This document shows positions 8,028 to 15,519 of a stretch of 43,255 nucleotides of DNA, piece by piece. The notes under the pieces were generated by a model. That model had not been told where the DNA came from. It ran no database searches and was given only the letters and a program-made list of their open reading frames with translations. The translations under genes were made by a program, and so were the position numbers. Every line of letters begins with the position of its first letter. Within the stretch, counting starts at the first letter, position 1. Source of the stretch: Candidatus Rokuibacteriota bacterium (GTDB taxonomy: Bacteria; Methylomirabilota; Methylomirabilia; Rokubacteriales; CSP1-6); contig QHSU01000021.1 of assembly GCA_003220535.1 (NCBI GenBank), forward strand, positions 1-43,255. Direction: 5' to 3'.

Positions 8028-8246
8028 CTACTTGAACCGGTACGTGATCCGACCTCGGGTCAGGTCGTAGGGGGACAGCTCCATCGTGACCTTGTCGCCG
8101 GGCAGGATCCGGATGCGGTGCATTCGCATCTTGCCCGACACGTGGGCCAGGACCTTGTGGCCATTGTCCATCTCCACCCGGAACATCGCGTTGGGCAGCG
8201 GCTCGACCACCTTGCCCTCCACCTCGATTGCGTCTTCCTTGCTCAT
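8028..8246 (-). CDS. infA: Translation initiation factor IF-1
   Basis: This 72-residue protein matches IF-1 along its whole length: [20 protein letters not shown], then [40 protein letters not shown] and the RFK terminus. It is an OB-fold protein that binds the ribosomal A site with IF-2 and IF-3 during initiation. ATG at 8246 is set by homology; the frame stays open to 8402 but that part is not IF-1. The ribosome-binding site is weak (AGGCGAAG). It stands alone, away from ribosomal-protein genes, which is common in GC-rich lineages, where extra infA copies also occur. It is flanked on both sides by decayed or repeat DNA. Confidence 0.97.
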   Translation of the reverse strand: MSKEDAIEVEGKVVEPLPNAMFRVEMDNGHKVLAHVSGKMRMHRIRILPGDKVTMELSPYDLTRGRITYRFK

Positions 8247-8661
8247 GGCTTTTCGTCTTCGCCTTTCATGGGCGTCTTGGACGGACGCCCAATGTGGATG
8301 CGGGCTGAGATGACAACGGGCGCTCCGAACACGCTGGCTCTCGCGACCTGGACTCGCCGTCACGGACAGGAAGGAGCCGACACCCGAGAGCATATCATCC
8401 ATTCGGCGCCTGCCCTCATGGGCTCGTTGGGCGCGCCGCGATGCCCGAAGGGTGAGCGGTGGGCCAGCGAACGAAGGTTCCCATCAGTCCTAGCGTTGAA
8501 TTTCAGGAACTCTGCAACTAAGCGATCTGGAAGGTGGAACGGCTAGAACGTCGTGCTGCATTGTGCTGGAGTAATCAGGAGTGCGCTGGAATGTGCCGCT
8601 GGCGTGACCCCTACGACTGGTGCGTCGCGCCCGTCCTAATTGGCCGGGAACCGTTCTTCCG
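8247..8661. other. Gene-free stretch upstream of infA
   Basis: This 415-bp region between infA and the TauD dioxygenase gene stop holds the infA promoter (not resolved by eye) and one copy of a dispersed ~50-bp repeat at 8501-8550. No coding frame here looks real. Confidence 0.5.
8501..8550 (+). repeat. Dispersed repeat, copy A
   Basis: TTTCAGGAACTCTGCAACTA and the following bases to GGCTAGAACG match 17792-17842 at about 83% over 47 aligned positions (one indel, 8 mismatches). Both copies lie in gene-free DNA. Confidence 0.6.
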
Positions 8662-9507
8662 TCAGAAGGGGTGAACGATGGTCCGGAGCATGATCCGGCG
8701 TTCCTCGGGCCGCGCGTCGCCGGCGCCTCGATGCATGGTCGCGAGCTCGTCCCACATGACGACGTCGCCCACGCGCCAGGCGTGGTAGTAGACGAACCGC
8801 TCCTGAGTCGCGTGGTCGCGAAGCTCCTGGATCAGGCGTACTGCTTCGTCGGCCGCGATGTCCTCGAAGGCGTGAGTATGCGTGGGGTTGACGAACAGGA
8901 CCGGGCGGCCAGTCACCGGGTGCTTCTTGACGGCGGGGTGCCGACGTTCGGGACGCATTTTCTCGGTCGCCCGAACGTAGGTCTCGCCGTACAGCTTGAC
9001 ACCGTCGGGGCCGTTGCTGCGACCGTGGAGACCGACCAGCCCCTCGAGTCGGCGCCGCATCGCCTCAGACAGCGCGTCATAGGCTGCGCGCATGTCGGCG
9101 AACATCGTGCCGCCCCTGGCCGACGGCACCTCCAGCGCGTGGAGGATGGCCAGCCGTGGCAGCGCGTCCTCGTACGTCTCGTCGGTATGCCACGTGGAGG
9201 CGCGCGTCACCCCGAACCGATCGATTCCGCCGGCCTTGTCGACGTTGGTGATGTAGGACACGTCAGCCCGGTCCGGGTGCCGATACTGCTCGAGGATGTG
9301 CGGCTGGGGACGCCCGAACTGAGCCCCGAACGCCGCGAGTTCCGCCGGCCCGAGACGCTGATTGCAAAACACCATCACCGGATGCTCGGCGAACGCTCGG
9401 TCGATCCACTCGAGCGTGGCGGCGTCGAATGGGCGCAATACGTCGACGCCGACGACTTCGGTGCCCAGGGCTTTGCCGAGCGGTCTCAACGACAATGCGA
9501 CACTCAT
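8662..9507 (-). CDS. TauD/TfdA-family Fe(II)/2-oxoglutarate dioxygenase
   Basis: This 281-residue protein matches the TauD family over its full length. The metal-binding facial triad is visible: H and D of STWHTDETY (about residues 108-116) and the distal His of ATMHRGAGD (about 258-266), followed by the Arg of RRIMLRT that binds the 2-oxoglutarate carboxylate. It would hydroxylate a substrate such as a sulfonate, aryloxyalkanoate or taurine-like compound and so release the side group. ATG at 9507 has GAGGTGA 4 nt upstream. There are no sulfonate transport genes next to it. The 217-bp gap to the SDR gene contains a 12-bp palindrome at 9593-9604. Confidence 0.93.
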   Translation of the reverse strand: MSVALSLRPLGKALGTEVVGVDVLRPFDAATLEWIDRAFAEHPVMVFCNQRLGPAELAAFGAQFGRPQPHILEQYRHPDRADVSYITNVDKAGGIDRFGVTRASTWHTDETYEDALPRLAILHALEVPSARGGTMFADMRAAYDALSEAMRRRLEGLVGLHGRSNGPDGVKLYGETYVRATEKMRPERRHPAVKKHPVTGRPVLFVNPTHTHAFEDIAADEAVRLIQELRDHATQERFVYYHAWRVGDVVMWDELATMHRGAGDARPEERRIMLRTIVHPF

Positions 9508-9592
9508 GGCTCACCTCGACCCTTCGGGTCGTCCCACCAACATGAAGGGCGATTTCGTTGCGGACAGTATATACGCCGCCGTACACCGCGTG

Positions 9593-9604
9593 GCTTCGCG
9601 AAGC
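9593..9604. promoter_or_regulatory. 12-bp perfect palindrome between divergent genes
   Basis: GCTTCGCGAAGC lies between the TauD dioxygenase (minus) and SDR (plus) genes, close to an AT-rich palindrome, GTATATAC (9567-9574), that could be part of a promoter. An operator role is possible but rests only on symmetry and position. Confidence 0.3.
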
Positions 9605-9724
9605 ACGGTTGGAGTTCTGCGAGCACGCCCCTGGGCCGCGGTTGTGAAGGGCGCCTCTTTTCCCTATGCTTATGGGGTTTACGAGCACCGCGAGCAGCCA
9701 ACACCAACGAGCGAGGAATCCCTC

Positions 9725-10567
9725 ATGAACTCAGCCCGTAAACAGGTCGCCGTTGTGGTTGGCGCAACCTCGAAGTGGCAGTCCGATGGACGCAACACCA
9801 AACTGGCGCACGGCAAGGTGCTCGACGACAGCGACATACCCGTTGGCATGCGCTGGGGCGTCGGCGGCGCCATTGCCCAGAAATTTGCCGAGGAGGGGTT
9901 TTTCGTCGTCCTGACGACCCGTAGCGCCGCCAACGCCTCGGCGCTGGAGAAGGCCATCATCGAGCAAGGCGGTGAAGGCATGATCGTCGAGCTGGATCTG
10001 GTGTCACGCGAATCCATATCACGGGCTTTCGCCACGATTCGCAAGCAAGCTGGTGATCCGGACGTCCTGGTCTACAACGCTGGTTATCTCGAGGGGCGCG
10101 ACTTGCCGCCAGAGAAAGAGTTGCTGGAACACATCCCCATCGACATATTCGAAACCGCCCAGCACATCGCCAGCCGCGGACCGTTCCTAGTGGCACAGGA
10201 AGTATTGCCCGCCATGCGACAGCGTGGTGCCGGCTCTTTCCTCATTTCAAACAACCAGTTCTCATTGCGTGGTCGCAAGCGCATGACCGGACAGTCGCTG
10301 TACTATCCGCGCGTCATGATGCGCACGCTGGCGCAGGTGCTCACGGAAGAATATTCCGAGCATGGCGTACACGTGGCCAATGTCGTGATCGACGGCCTCA
10401 TCGACTCGCCGGGCACCAGGGCGCTTCCGAGAGCCAAGCAGAATCCTGATGCTGTGATGAATCCCATGAAGATTGCCGAGGCTTTCTACTACTTGCACAC
10501 TCAGGATAAATCCTGTTGGACGCACGAGTTGCAGTTGACACCATTCGCAACCAGGCCGAGCTTTTGA
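9725..10567 (+). CDS. Atypical short-chain dehydrogenase/reductase (SDR)
   Basis: This 280-residue protein has an SDR fold: VAVVVGATS, then GVGGAIAQKFAEEGFFVVLT, the acidic DLVS, the VLVYNAGY (NAG) motif near residue 118, and a catalytic-site segment with SFLISNNQFSLRG. Two features are unusual. The glycine-rich loop is split by about 27 inserted residues between GATS and GVGG, and the active-site region reads QSLYYPRVMMRTLAQ, so the Lys of YxxxK is absent from either Tyr register. It may bind NAD(P) without normal SDR catalysis. ATG at 9725 has AGGAA 6 nt upstream; the frame is open back to 9362 but that part overlaps the TauD gene. Its codons look somewhat less GC-biased than its neighbours', which may indicate transfer. 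Confidence 0.88.
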   Translation: MNSARKQVAVVVGATSKWQSDGRNTKLAHGKVLDDSDIPVGMRWGVGGAIAQKFAEEGFFVVLTTRSAANASALEKAIIEQGGEGMIVELDLVSRESISRAFATIRKQAGDPDVLVYNAGYLEGRDLPPEKELLEHIPIDIFETAQHIASRGPFLVAQEVLPAMRQRGAGSFLISNNQFSLRGRKRMTGQSLYYPRVMMRTLAQVLTEEYSEHGVHVANVVIDGLIDSPGTRALPRAKQNPDAVMNPMKIAEAFYYLHTQDKSCWTHELQLTPFATRPSF

Positions 10568-10623
10568 GGGTAAACCGTCAGTTTGGGTGGTGAGCGAGGC
10601 TCTCAACTGCCTAGAGGATGATC

Positions 10624-11520
10624 ATGGACCACGTAGAGTTTGACCGCGAGCCGCCTGCTAACTTGACGACGCTGGTGATGGCGTTTGGGGGATGGATCGA
10701 TGCCGGCCAGGCGCCGACGGGCGCCTTGCGCCACCTGGTCCGCGACCTCCCGGCCACGCGGCTGGCCTGGATAGACCCTGAACAATTCTTCGTGTTTACC
10801 CAGGAACGACCCGAGGTGCGGTTGAGGCCTGATGGGGAACGTGACATCCATTGGCCGAGAAGTGAGTTCTTCGCGTGGCATCCGAATGGTCGCGACGGCC
10901 TACTCCTGTTTTGCGGCCCGGAGCCGCATCAGAAGTGGCGCACCTACACGAAGGCCTTTCTTGATGTGGCCGAGCGCTGTGGCGTGAGGCGGATCGTCTC
11001 GCTCGGGGCGCTCTTGGCTGGCGCGCCTCATACCCGTCCGATACGTGTCACAGGCCGCACCAGCGATCCCGCCTGGCGATCGGTGCTCGAAGCCTGGGGC
11101 ATCTATCATCGTCCGAGCTACGAAGGTCCGACCGGTATTTCCACGGTCGTCTTGGACGCCGCGGACCGACGTGGAATGACGCATCTCGGCTTGATGGGGC
11201 AAGCGCCCCACTACCTGCAAAACAACGAGAATCCAGCGGCGATCCAGGCACTGTTGACCTATGTCGCCCGCCTGCTGAACGTTAGCCCGGACATGTCCCA
11301 CTTCGCCGAGGCCATCCAGGACTTCCGCACTCAATGTGATCGCGAGGTGGCTCGGAATCGCGCCACCCGCGAGCACGTGCAGCAACTAGAGCAGCAGTAC
11401 GACGCGACGGCTGGCGAGGAACGTCAACCGCTACCCGACGGGGAACTCGACTCAGAAAAGCTGATGCAAGACTTACAGGATTTCCTGCGGGGGCAGCGGG
11501 AAGGTGGTGAGGCAGGCTGA
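10624..11520 (+). CDS. PAC2-family protein
   Basis: This 298-residue protein matches the PAC2 (proteasome assembly chaperone 2-like) family: an N-terminal LTTLVMAFGGWIDAG, then FVFTQERPEVRL, the LLLFCGPEPHQKWRTY segment, and GVRRIVSLGALLAGAPHTRP with IRVTGRTSD. The C-terminal ~60 residues are charged and probably helical (QLEQQYDATAGE onward). The biochemical role of bacterial PAC2 proteins is not established; some lineages have them near proteasome or ATP-grasp genes, neither of which is seen here. ATG at 10624 is chosen because GAGG lies 6 nt before it; the earlier ATG at 10618 abuts that site. It follows the SDR gene by 56 nt on the same strand. Confidence 0.88.
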   Translation: MDHVEFDREPPANLTTLVMAFGGWIDAGQAPTGALRHLVRDLPATRLAWIDPEQFFVFTQERPEVRLRPDGERDIHWPRSEFFAWHPNGRDGLLLFCGPEPHQKWRTYTKAFLDVAERCGVRRIVSLGALLAGAPHTRPIRVTGRTSDPAWRSVLEAWGIYHRPSYEGPTGISTVVLDAADRRGMTHLGLMGQAPHYLQNNENPAAIQALLTYVARLLNVSPDMSHFAEAIQDFRTQCDREVARNRATREHVQQLEQQYDATAGEERQPLPDGELDSEKLMQDLQDFLRGQREGGEAG

Positions 11521-11548
11521 GTGCTCTGGTGCACGACCGTTCACATCC

Positions 11549-11824
11549 TCATCGACCCGCCAGCTCGCCTACGAGCCGCTCGACTTTTTCAACGATGCTG
11601 CTGCGGGCGCGCTCGTACCCGTCGCTCACCGCCGGAACGTCCCACTGCTCGACCGGGTGCCCTCCCCAGGACGCAATGTCACAGCCGAAGCTGATCACGC
11701 GCGTCGCCGCGCTGAGGTCATAGAGCGTGACGGGCCGTGGACGATTCGGGGCTGGAGTCAGCCCATCGCCGGCGAGTCCCTTCACCGCCCCGGGCGACAG
11801 TTCGGGATCGGGCTCGGTCCCTGA
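11549..11824 (-). pseudogene. N-terminally truncated LMW phosphatase / ArsC-like protein
   Basis: The minus-strand frame starts abruptly at SGTEPDPELSPGAVKGLAGD directly after an in-frame TGA, then gives RPRPVTLYDLSAATRVISFG, CDIASWGGHPVEQWDVPAVS and the VEKVERLVGELAGR tail. This is the C-terminal two-thirds of a low-molecular-weight phosphotyrosine-phosphatase fold, in the arsenate reductase-like branch (GTEP, the D-VISFGC loop, and the W-PA-D-YxxxR helix). The P-loop CX5R that forms the active site is missing, so it cannot be functional. The break is at the palindrome shared with the SOD fragment. Confidence 0.65.
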
Positions 11825-11829
11825 TCAGT
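11820..11829. other. Breakpoint between two truncated genes at a CTGATCAG palindrome
   Basis: CTGATCAG (11821-11828) is where the ArsC-like fragment (minus) and the superoxide dismutase fragment (plus) both lose their N-termini. Both frames carry a TGA inside this palindrome. The arrangement looks like the joint of a deletion or inversion. Confidence 0.5.
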
Positions 11830-12064
11830 GGACCGTTGGCGCAGTGAGTTCGCCGCAATGGCGAAGGGCGTGGCAGGCGGCTCAGGGTGGGTCTTGCTCG
11901 TCTATGTTCCGCGAGATCGCCGGCTCATCAATCAGTATGCGGGCGACCACGGCCAGACCACGGCGGGGGGTATCCCCATCCTGGCTCTCGATATGTACGA
12001 GCATGCCTACCATATCGACTTCGGGGCGAACGCGAAGGCGTATAACGGTACAGGCGCGCTATGA
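11825..12064 (+). pseudogene. Fe/Mn superoxide dismutase, internal fragment
   Basis: The frame reads DRWRSEFAAMAKGVAGGSGW, VLLVYVPRDRRLINQYAGDH and PILALDMYEHAYHIDFGANA, then ends at TGA (12062-12064). This is the C-terminal domain of an Fe/Mn superoxide dismutase, with two metal ligands in D-MYEH-AYH; the N-terminal domain with the other two His ligands is missing. Just before the end (KAY) the match breaks and the +1 frame picks up VQARYEDASRVEPP, the linker to a rhodanese domain. The parent gene was therefore probably an SOD-rhodanese fusion that lost its 5' half and a short internal segment. Confidence 0.75.
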
Positions 12065-12077
12065 GGACGCGTCAAGG

Positions 12078-12443
12078 GTGGAGCCTCCGCGGCCCCTCGT
12101 GCAGAAGGAGTTCGGGGATCTGCCGAGTGTCGCGGTCGAGGAAGTGAAGGCAATGCTGGATTCTGGCAAGCCTGTCCAGATTATCGATGCGCGTCCGAGG
12201 TCCTACGTTTCCCGCCAGCAGGACATCATGGATGGCGCCGTCTGGCGTGATCCGGAGCGCATCCATGACTGGATCGGGAAACTGTCGAAATCTGACCCCG
12301 TCGTGGTGTTTTGTGCTTACGGATTTCACGTCGGATGCAAGACGGCAATCGCGCTACGCGAGGCTGGATTCGACGCGAAGTATATGAAGGGCGGTCACTC
12401 GGCCTGGAAGGCGATTGGAGGCCCGATAAAGCTCTACACCTAA
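12078..12443 (+). CDS. Rhodanese-like domain, detached C-terminal module of an SOD-rhodanese fusion
   Basis: The rhodanese domain is intact: FGDLPSVAVEEVKAMLDSGK, VQIIDARPRSYVS, a WRDPERIHDWIG segment, the active-site loop VVFCAYGFHVGCKTA with the catalytic Cys, and YMKGGHSAWKAIGGP. The loop has His where many rhodaneses have Arg (C-x2-G-x-R). The frame is open upstream to 11727, but the part before about 12045 is noise. A GTG at 12078 with GAGGA ten bases upstream could allow independent translation, and the SOD-frame stop just before it would favour coupling; expression is unproven. It would transfer sulfane sulfur or bind an oxyanion. It could equally be part of a dead fusion gene. Confidence 0.55.
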   Translation: MEPPRPLVQKEFGDLPSVAVEEVKAMLDSGKPVQIIDARPRSYVSRQQDIMDGAVWRDPERIHDWIGKLSKSDPVVVFCAYGFHVGCKTAIALREAGFDAKYMKGGHSAWKAIGGPIKLYT

Positions 12444-12572
12444 CAAGGGGTTTTTCGGGAAGACCGTCCGACCAGAGCTTGCCGTCGATCTCGACTCCTC
12501 TTCACCTCTGGAGGTCGTGTGGCCCGCGATCGCGGGCCATGAACGTCAGGGCGGAAAGAGAGGACGCGTATC

Positions 12573-13751
12573 ATGAATCAAATCAGTCCGGTCACGGTCG
12601 CCGTCAGAATATCGGCGGCCGTCGAACAGAACACCCTCAAGCGCCGGGGCGTCGGGTTGCGTGCGTGCGATACCCAGCGTGCCTGCCCTGGGTACACCCT
12701 GTTCGCTCCGTGCTTCGAGCAAAACCGCACCGTTTACCTCATCGATCTCCAGGGTGAGGTGATCCACACCTGGCAGATGCCCTACGCGCCCGGTCTGTCC
12801 GGCTATCTCACCGAGCGGGGAACGCTCGTCTATAACGGCCGTACCTTGGAGGAAGGGTTTCTCAGCCGCTTTCCCTTCAAAGGGGGTGCGATTCTGGAAG
12901 TCGACTGGAGCGGCAAGGTTCTCTGGGAGGTGCATCACCGCGATCACCACCACCATGGGATCCTGCTCCGCAACGGCAATGTGCTGCTGAACTGCCTGGG
13001 TCAGGTCCCAACGGGCATCGCCGAGCGAGTTGTCGGAGGGACGCAGGATCACAGCCTTCCATCGGCCCTCTACGGTCGCCAGCCACAGGCAGAGGTAGGC
13101 CACATGTACGCTGACTACCTGGTGGAGTTGACGACTTCAGGCCAGACGGTGTGGGAATGGCGAAGCTGGGAGCATCTGGATCCCGTTGAGGACGGCATCG
13201 CCGAAGTCCAGTCTCTGCGGACGCTGTGGGCCCTGGGGAATAGCGTCCTCGAGCTTCCGGACGGGGATATCTTGGTTAGTTACCGGCCCACCTCGACTGT
13301 GATCCGCATCGATCGCAGGACCGGCGAGATTGTCTGGAAGCTCGGCCCGCCGACGCTGGCGGGCCAACACGCTCCGAATCCCTTGCCGAACGGCAACGTC
13401 CTGATTTTTGACAACGGCGTTCATCGCCTGGACGACCCGCTGCCCTTTTCACGGGTTATCGAAGTGAACCCGGCGTCCAACGAGATCATGTGGACGTATC
13501 AGGACAAACCGGTCTCGAATTTCTTCACGCCGCGTATGGGCAACGCGCAGCGGCTGCCCAATGGCAATACCTTGATCAACGAGGCCTCATTCGGCCGTTT
13601 CTTCGAGGTCACGGCCCAGGGCGAGACGGTCTGGGAATACGTGAACCCGTACTTTGGTGGCCCCCCAAGCGCTCAGACAAACGCGGTCTTCCGGGCGTTT
13701 CGCTACACGCCGGAAGAGATCAGCGCAGCAAAAGTCCGTGGGGTAACGTAA
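12573..13751 (+). CDS. Arylsulfotransferase (ASST)-like beta-propeller protein
   Basis: This 392-residue protein has repeated propeller blades of the ASST type: VYLIDLQGEVIHTW, ILEVDWSGKVLWEVHHRDHH, VIRIDRRTGEIVWKLGPP, VIEVNPASNEIMWTYQ and FEVTAQGETVWEYVNPY, with the LPNGN turn repeated (LRNGNVLL, LPDGDILV, LPNGNVLI, LPNGNTLI). True ASSTs move a sulfuryl group between phenols through a catalytic His; the HHRDHHHHGIL cluster is in the expected region, but the activity cannot be confirmed. There is no signal peptide, so unlike periplasmic ASSTs it may act in the cytoplasm. ATG at 12573 has AGAGGA 8 nt upstream. It is convergent with the copper/redox cluster. Confidence 0.85.
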   Translation: MNQISPVTVAVRISAAVEQNTLKRRGVGLRACDTQRACPGYTLFAPCFEQNRTVYLIDLQGEVIHTWQMPYAPGLSGYLTERGTLVYNGRTLEEGFLSRFPFKGGAILEVDWSGKVLWEVHHRDHHHHGILLRNGNVLLNCLGQVPTGIAERVVGGTQDHSLPSALYGRQPQAEVGHMYADYLVELTTSGQTVWEWRSWEHLDPVEDGIAEVQSLRTLWALGNSVLELPDGDILVSYRPTSTVIRIDRRTGEIVWKLGPPTLAGQHAPNPLPNGNVLIFDNGVHRLDDPLPFSRVIEVNPASNEIMWTYQDKPVSNFFTPRMGNAQRLPNGNTLINEASFGRFFEVTAQGETVWEYVNPYFGGPPSAQTNAVFRAFRYTPEEISAAKVRGVT

Positions 13752-13764
13752 AGGGTCTGATCCT

Positions 13765-13780
13765 CGCCGTCTGCACGGCG
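13765..13780. terminator. Hairpin between convergent genes
   Basis: CGCCGT-CTGC-ACGGCG is a 6-bp stem with a 4-nt loop, 14 bp after the ASST-like stop and in the gap between convergent genes. It has no T-run, so it is at best a weak or factor-assisted terminator. Confidence 0.3.
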
Positions 13781-13888
13781 ACTCTCCCTACCCGGCTACC
13801 CACACGATTCCCGGATGAACCATGTTGAAGCCTCAGTGCGGCGGCTTGCCCGGGCGATCGGGACTTCGCCCAACCACCTCGCCGTAAT

Positions 13889-15274
13889 CTAGCGCGCCCC
13901 GCTCGGCCCGGCGTCACCGGTCAGCAGCTGGCCGTTCATACCGAGCGACCCATGGAACTTGCAGGAGACAGCCAGCATCCCCGAGGCCGGAAAGGTGACG
14001 TCCACCTGTACCTTGCCCTTGGGCGGAATGTCGTTGTCGATGCCGAGCGCCGGAATGCTGATGTTGTGTAGCGTGCTCGCCTCGTTCTCCACGAGCAGGG
14101 TCAGCTTCTGCCCGGGCTTGCCTCGCAGGAACGTCGGCGAAAAGTAGTAGTCGTCGGCCTCCAGCTCTAGCTTCGACAGATTCCGTACGTCCTTGGTGCC
14201 ATGGGCGGCGTAGGCCACGCCGCCCAGCGTGACGGGCTTGCTCTTTCCCGACGGCGAGGCAGCGGCTCGCGTCTGCGCGGGAGGCGTGGCTGCCGCGCCC
14301 GACCCCGGCTGCACCGCGATCTTGCGTGGGGCATTGCCGACGGGGATGGTGGCCGTCACCGTGCGGCTCGCCAAGTCCACCACCGAGACGTCGTTAGAGC
14401 CTTCATTCGTCACGTAGGCGGTGCGGCCATCAGCGCTCGACATGCTCCAGTGCGGGGCTTTGCCCACGGCGACGGTGCCGGCCAGCGTATTGTTCGCCGT
14501 GTCAAGGATGCCGAGCTCACCGGGGCCCTGGACTACGGCCAGCGCCCACCGGCCGTCGGGCGTGAAGGGCGCGTAGTGCGGCGAGGCGCCCACCGGGATC
14601 TGTGTGGCGATCCGATTGTTGGCGGTGTCCAGTACCTGAATCGCGTTGACGCCTGCGAGTGTAAAGAAGACCCGTCGACCGTCCGGGCTCAGCTCGAGTC
14701 CACGGGGTGTCTTGTCCAGCGGTACTCGCGCCACTTCCTTCCAAATAGTGAGATCCAGACGGACGAGCGCGGTGGCACCCTGCTGCTGCGAGGCCACCCA
14801 CGCCGTGCGCCCGTCCCGGCTCAGCGTGCCGTTGTGGGGCTGGGCGACAGGCACCTCGCCGATCGCGCGGTCCGTCGCCGTGTCGATGACCAGCGCGCGG
14901 TTCGAGCCCCAGCCCAAGACGAGCACTCGGCTCCCGTCGCCCGAGACCGCAAGACCATGGGGATTTGCACCCACGTCGATGCTCGCGACGACGCGGTCTG
15001 CGGCGGTGTCGATGACGCTCACCGTCGAGGCGCCATCACTGCTGACGTAGACCTTGCGACCGTCTGGCGTCACCACAAGCCCGTGCGGCCCCCTGGGGAC
15101 CGCGATGGTGGCGAGGACCTTGTTCTGGGCCGTGTCGAGGACAGCCACCGCATCGTCCTTGAAGAGTCCCACATAAGCCTTAGGCGCTCCGGCGGCCGAG
15201 AGCGAGCCCGTCCCGGCAGCCCACCCGCTCATCAGGATCACTACCAACAGCATCATCGCCACGCGCTTTAGCAA
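13889..15274 (-). CDS. Exported YVTN beta-propeller protein with C-terminal cupredoxin domain
   Basis: This 461-residue protein has a signal peptide (LLKRVAMMLLVVILMSGWAA), then seven or so YVTN/YncE-type blades (AYVGLFKDDAVAVLDTAQNK, VYVSSDGASTVSVIDTAAD, AYVTNEGSNDVSVVDLASRT), a Pro/Ala/Ser linker (ATPPAQTRAAASPSGKSK) and a C-terminal cupredoxin. That domain has a His in TLHNISIP and a C-x2-H-x4-M cluster in SCKFHGSLGMNG, a full set of type 1 copper ligands. It is probably a periplasmic electron carrier on a propeller scaffold. The start is TTG at 15274, because GGAGGTGA lies 7 nt upstream; the frame is open to 15523, but that part is not protein-like. It shares its strand with the metallophosphoesterase and small cupredoxin genes. 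Confidence 0.9.
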   Translation of the reverse strand: MLKRVAMMLLVVILMSGWAAGTGSLSAAGAPKAYVGLFKDDAVAVLDTAQNKVLATIAVPRGPHGLVVTPDGRKVYVSSDGASTVSVIDTAADRVVASIDVGANPHGLAVSGDGSRVLVLGWGSNRALVIDTATDRAIGEVPVAQPHNGTLSRDGRTAWVASQQQGATALVRLDLTIWKEVARVPLDKTPRGLELSPDGRRVFFTLAGVNAIQVLDTANNRIATQIPVGASPHYAPFTPDGRWALAVVQGPGELGILDTANNTLAGTVAVGKAPHWSMSSADGRTAYVTNEGSNDVSVVDLASRTVTATIPVGNAPRKIAVQPGSGAAATPPAQTRAAASPSGKSKPVTLGGVAYAAHGTKDVRNLSKLELEADDYYFSPTFLRGKPGQKLTLLVENEASTLHNISIPALGIDNDIPPKGKVQVDVTFPASGMLAVSCKFHGSLGMNGQLLTGDAGPSGAR

Positions 15275-15519
15275 GGTGTCACCTCCGGGAAGCATTCGCA
15301 TGTTCCACCAGTGCCAACGCCCTGGCGCACGATTCGTTCCAGGGTCGCGCGAACTGGTGGTTCGGCGGTGAACGTGATCGGGGAGCCTTCTAGAGTTGGC
15401 CCGACGGAGTACTCGCTGGTTTGTCGTGAGGCCGCGATCACCGAAATCGACCGGCCCATGCGCGTCTCCGCCTCTTTCGGGGCCGTCGCGAACCGGCGCA
15501 CCGCTTTGAGACACTGCCG

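Noticed and set aside
9362..9724. N-terminal extension of the SDR frame (open from 9362)
   Set aside because: It overlaps the TauD gene antisense, has no SDR-like residues, and ATG at 9725 has a proper ribosome-binding site.
11727..12044. Upstream part of the 238-residue frame containing the rhodanese
   Set aside because: Low-complexity and antisense to or overlapping the ArsC-like and SOD fragments; only the rhodanese end is real.
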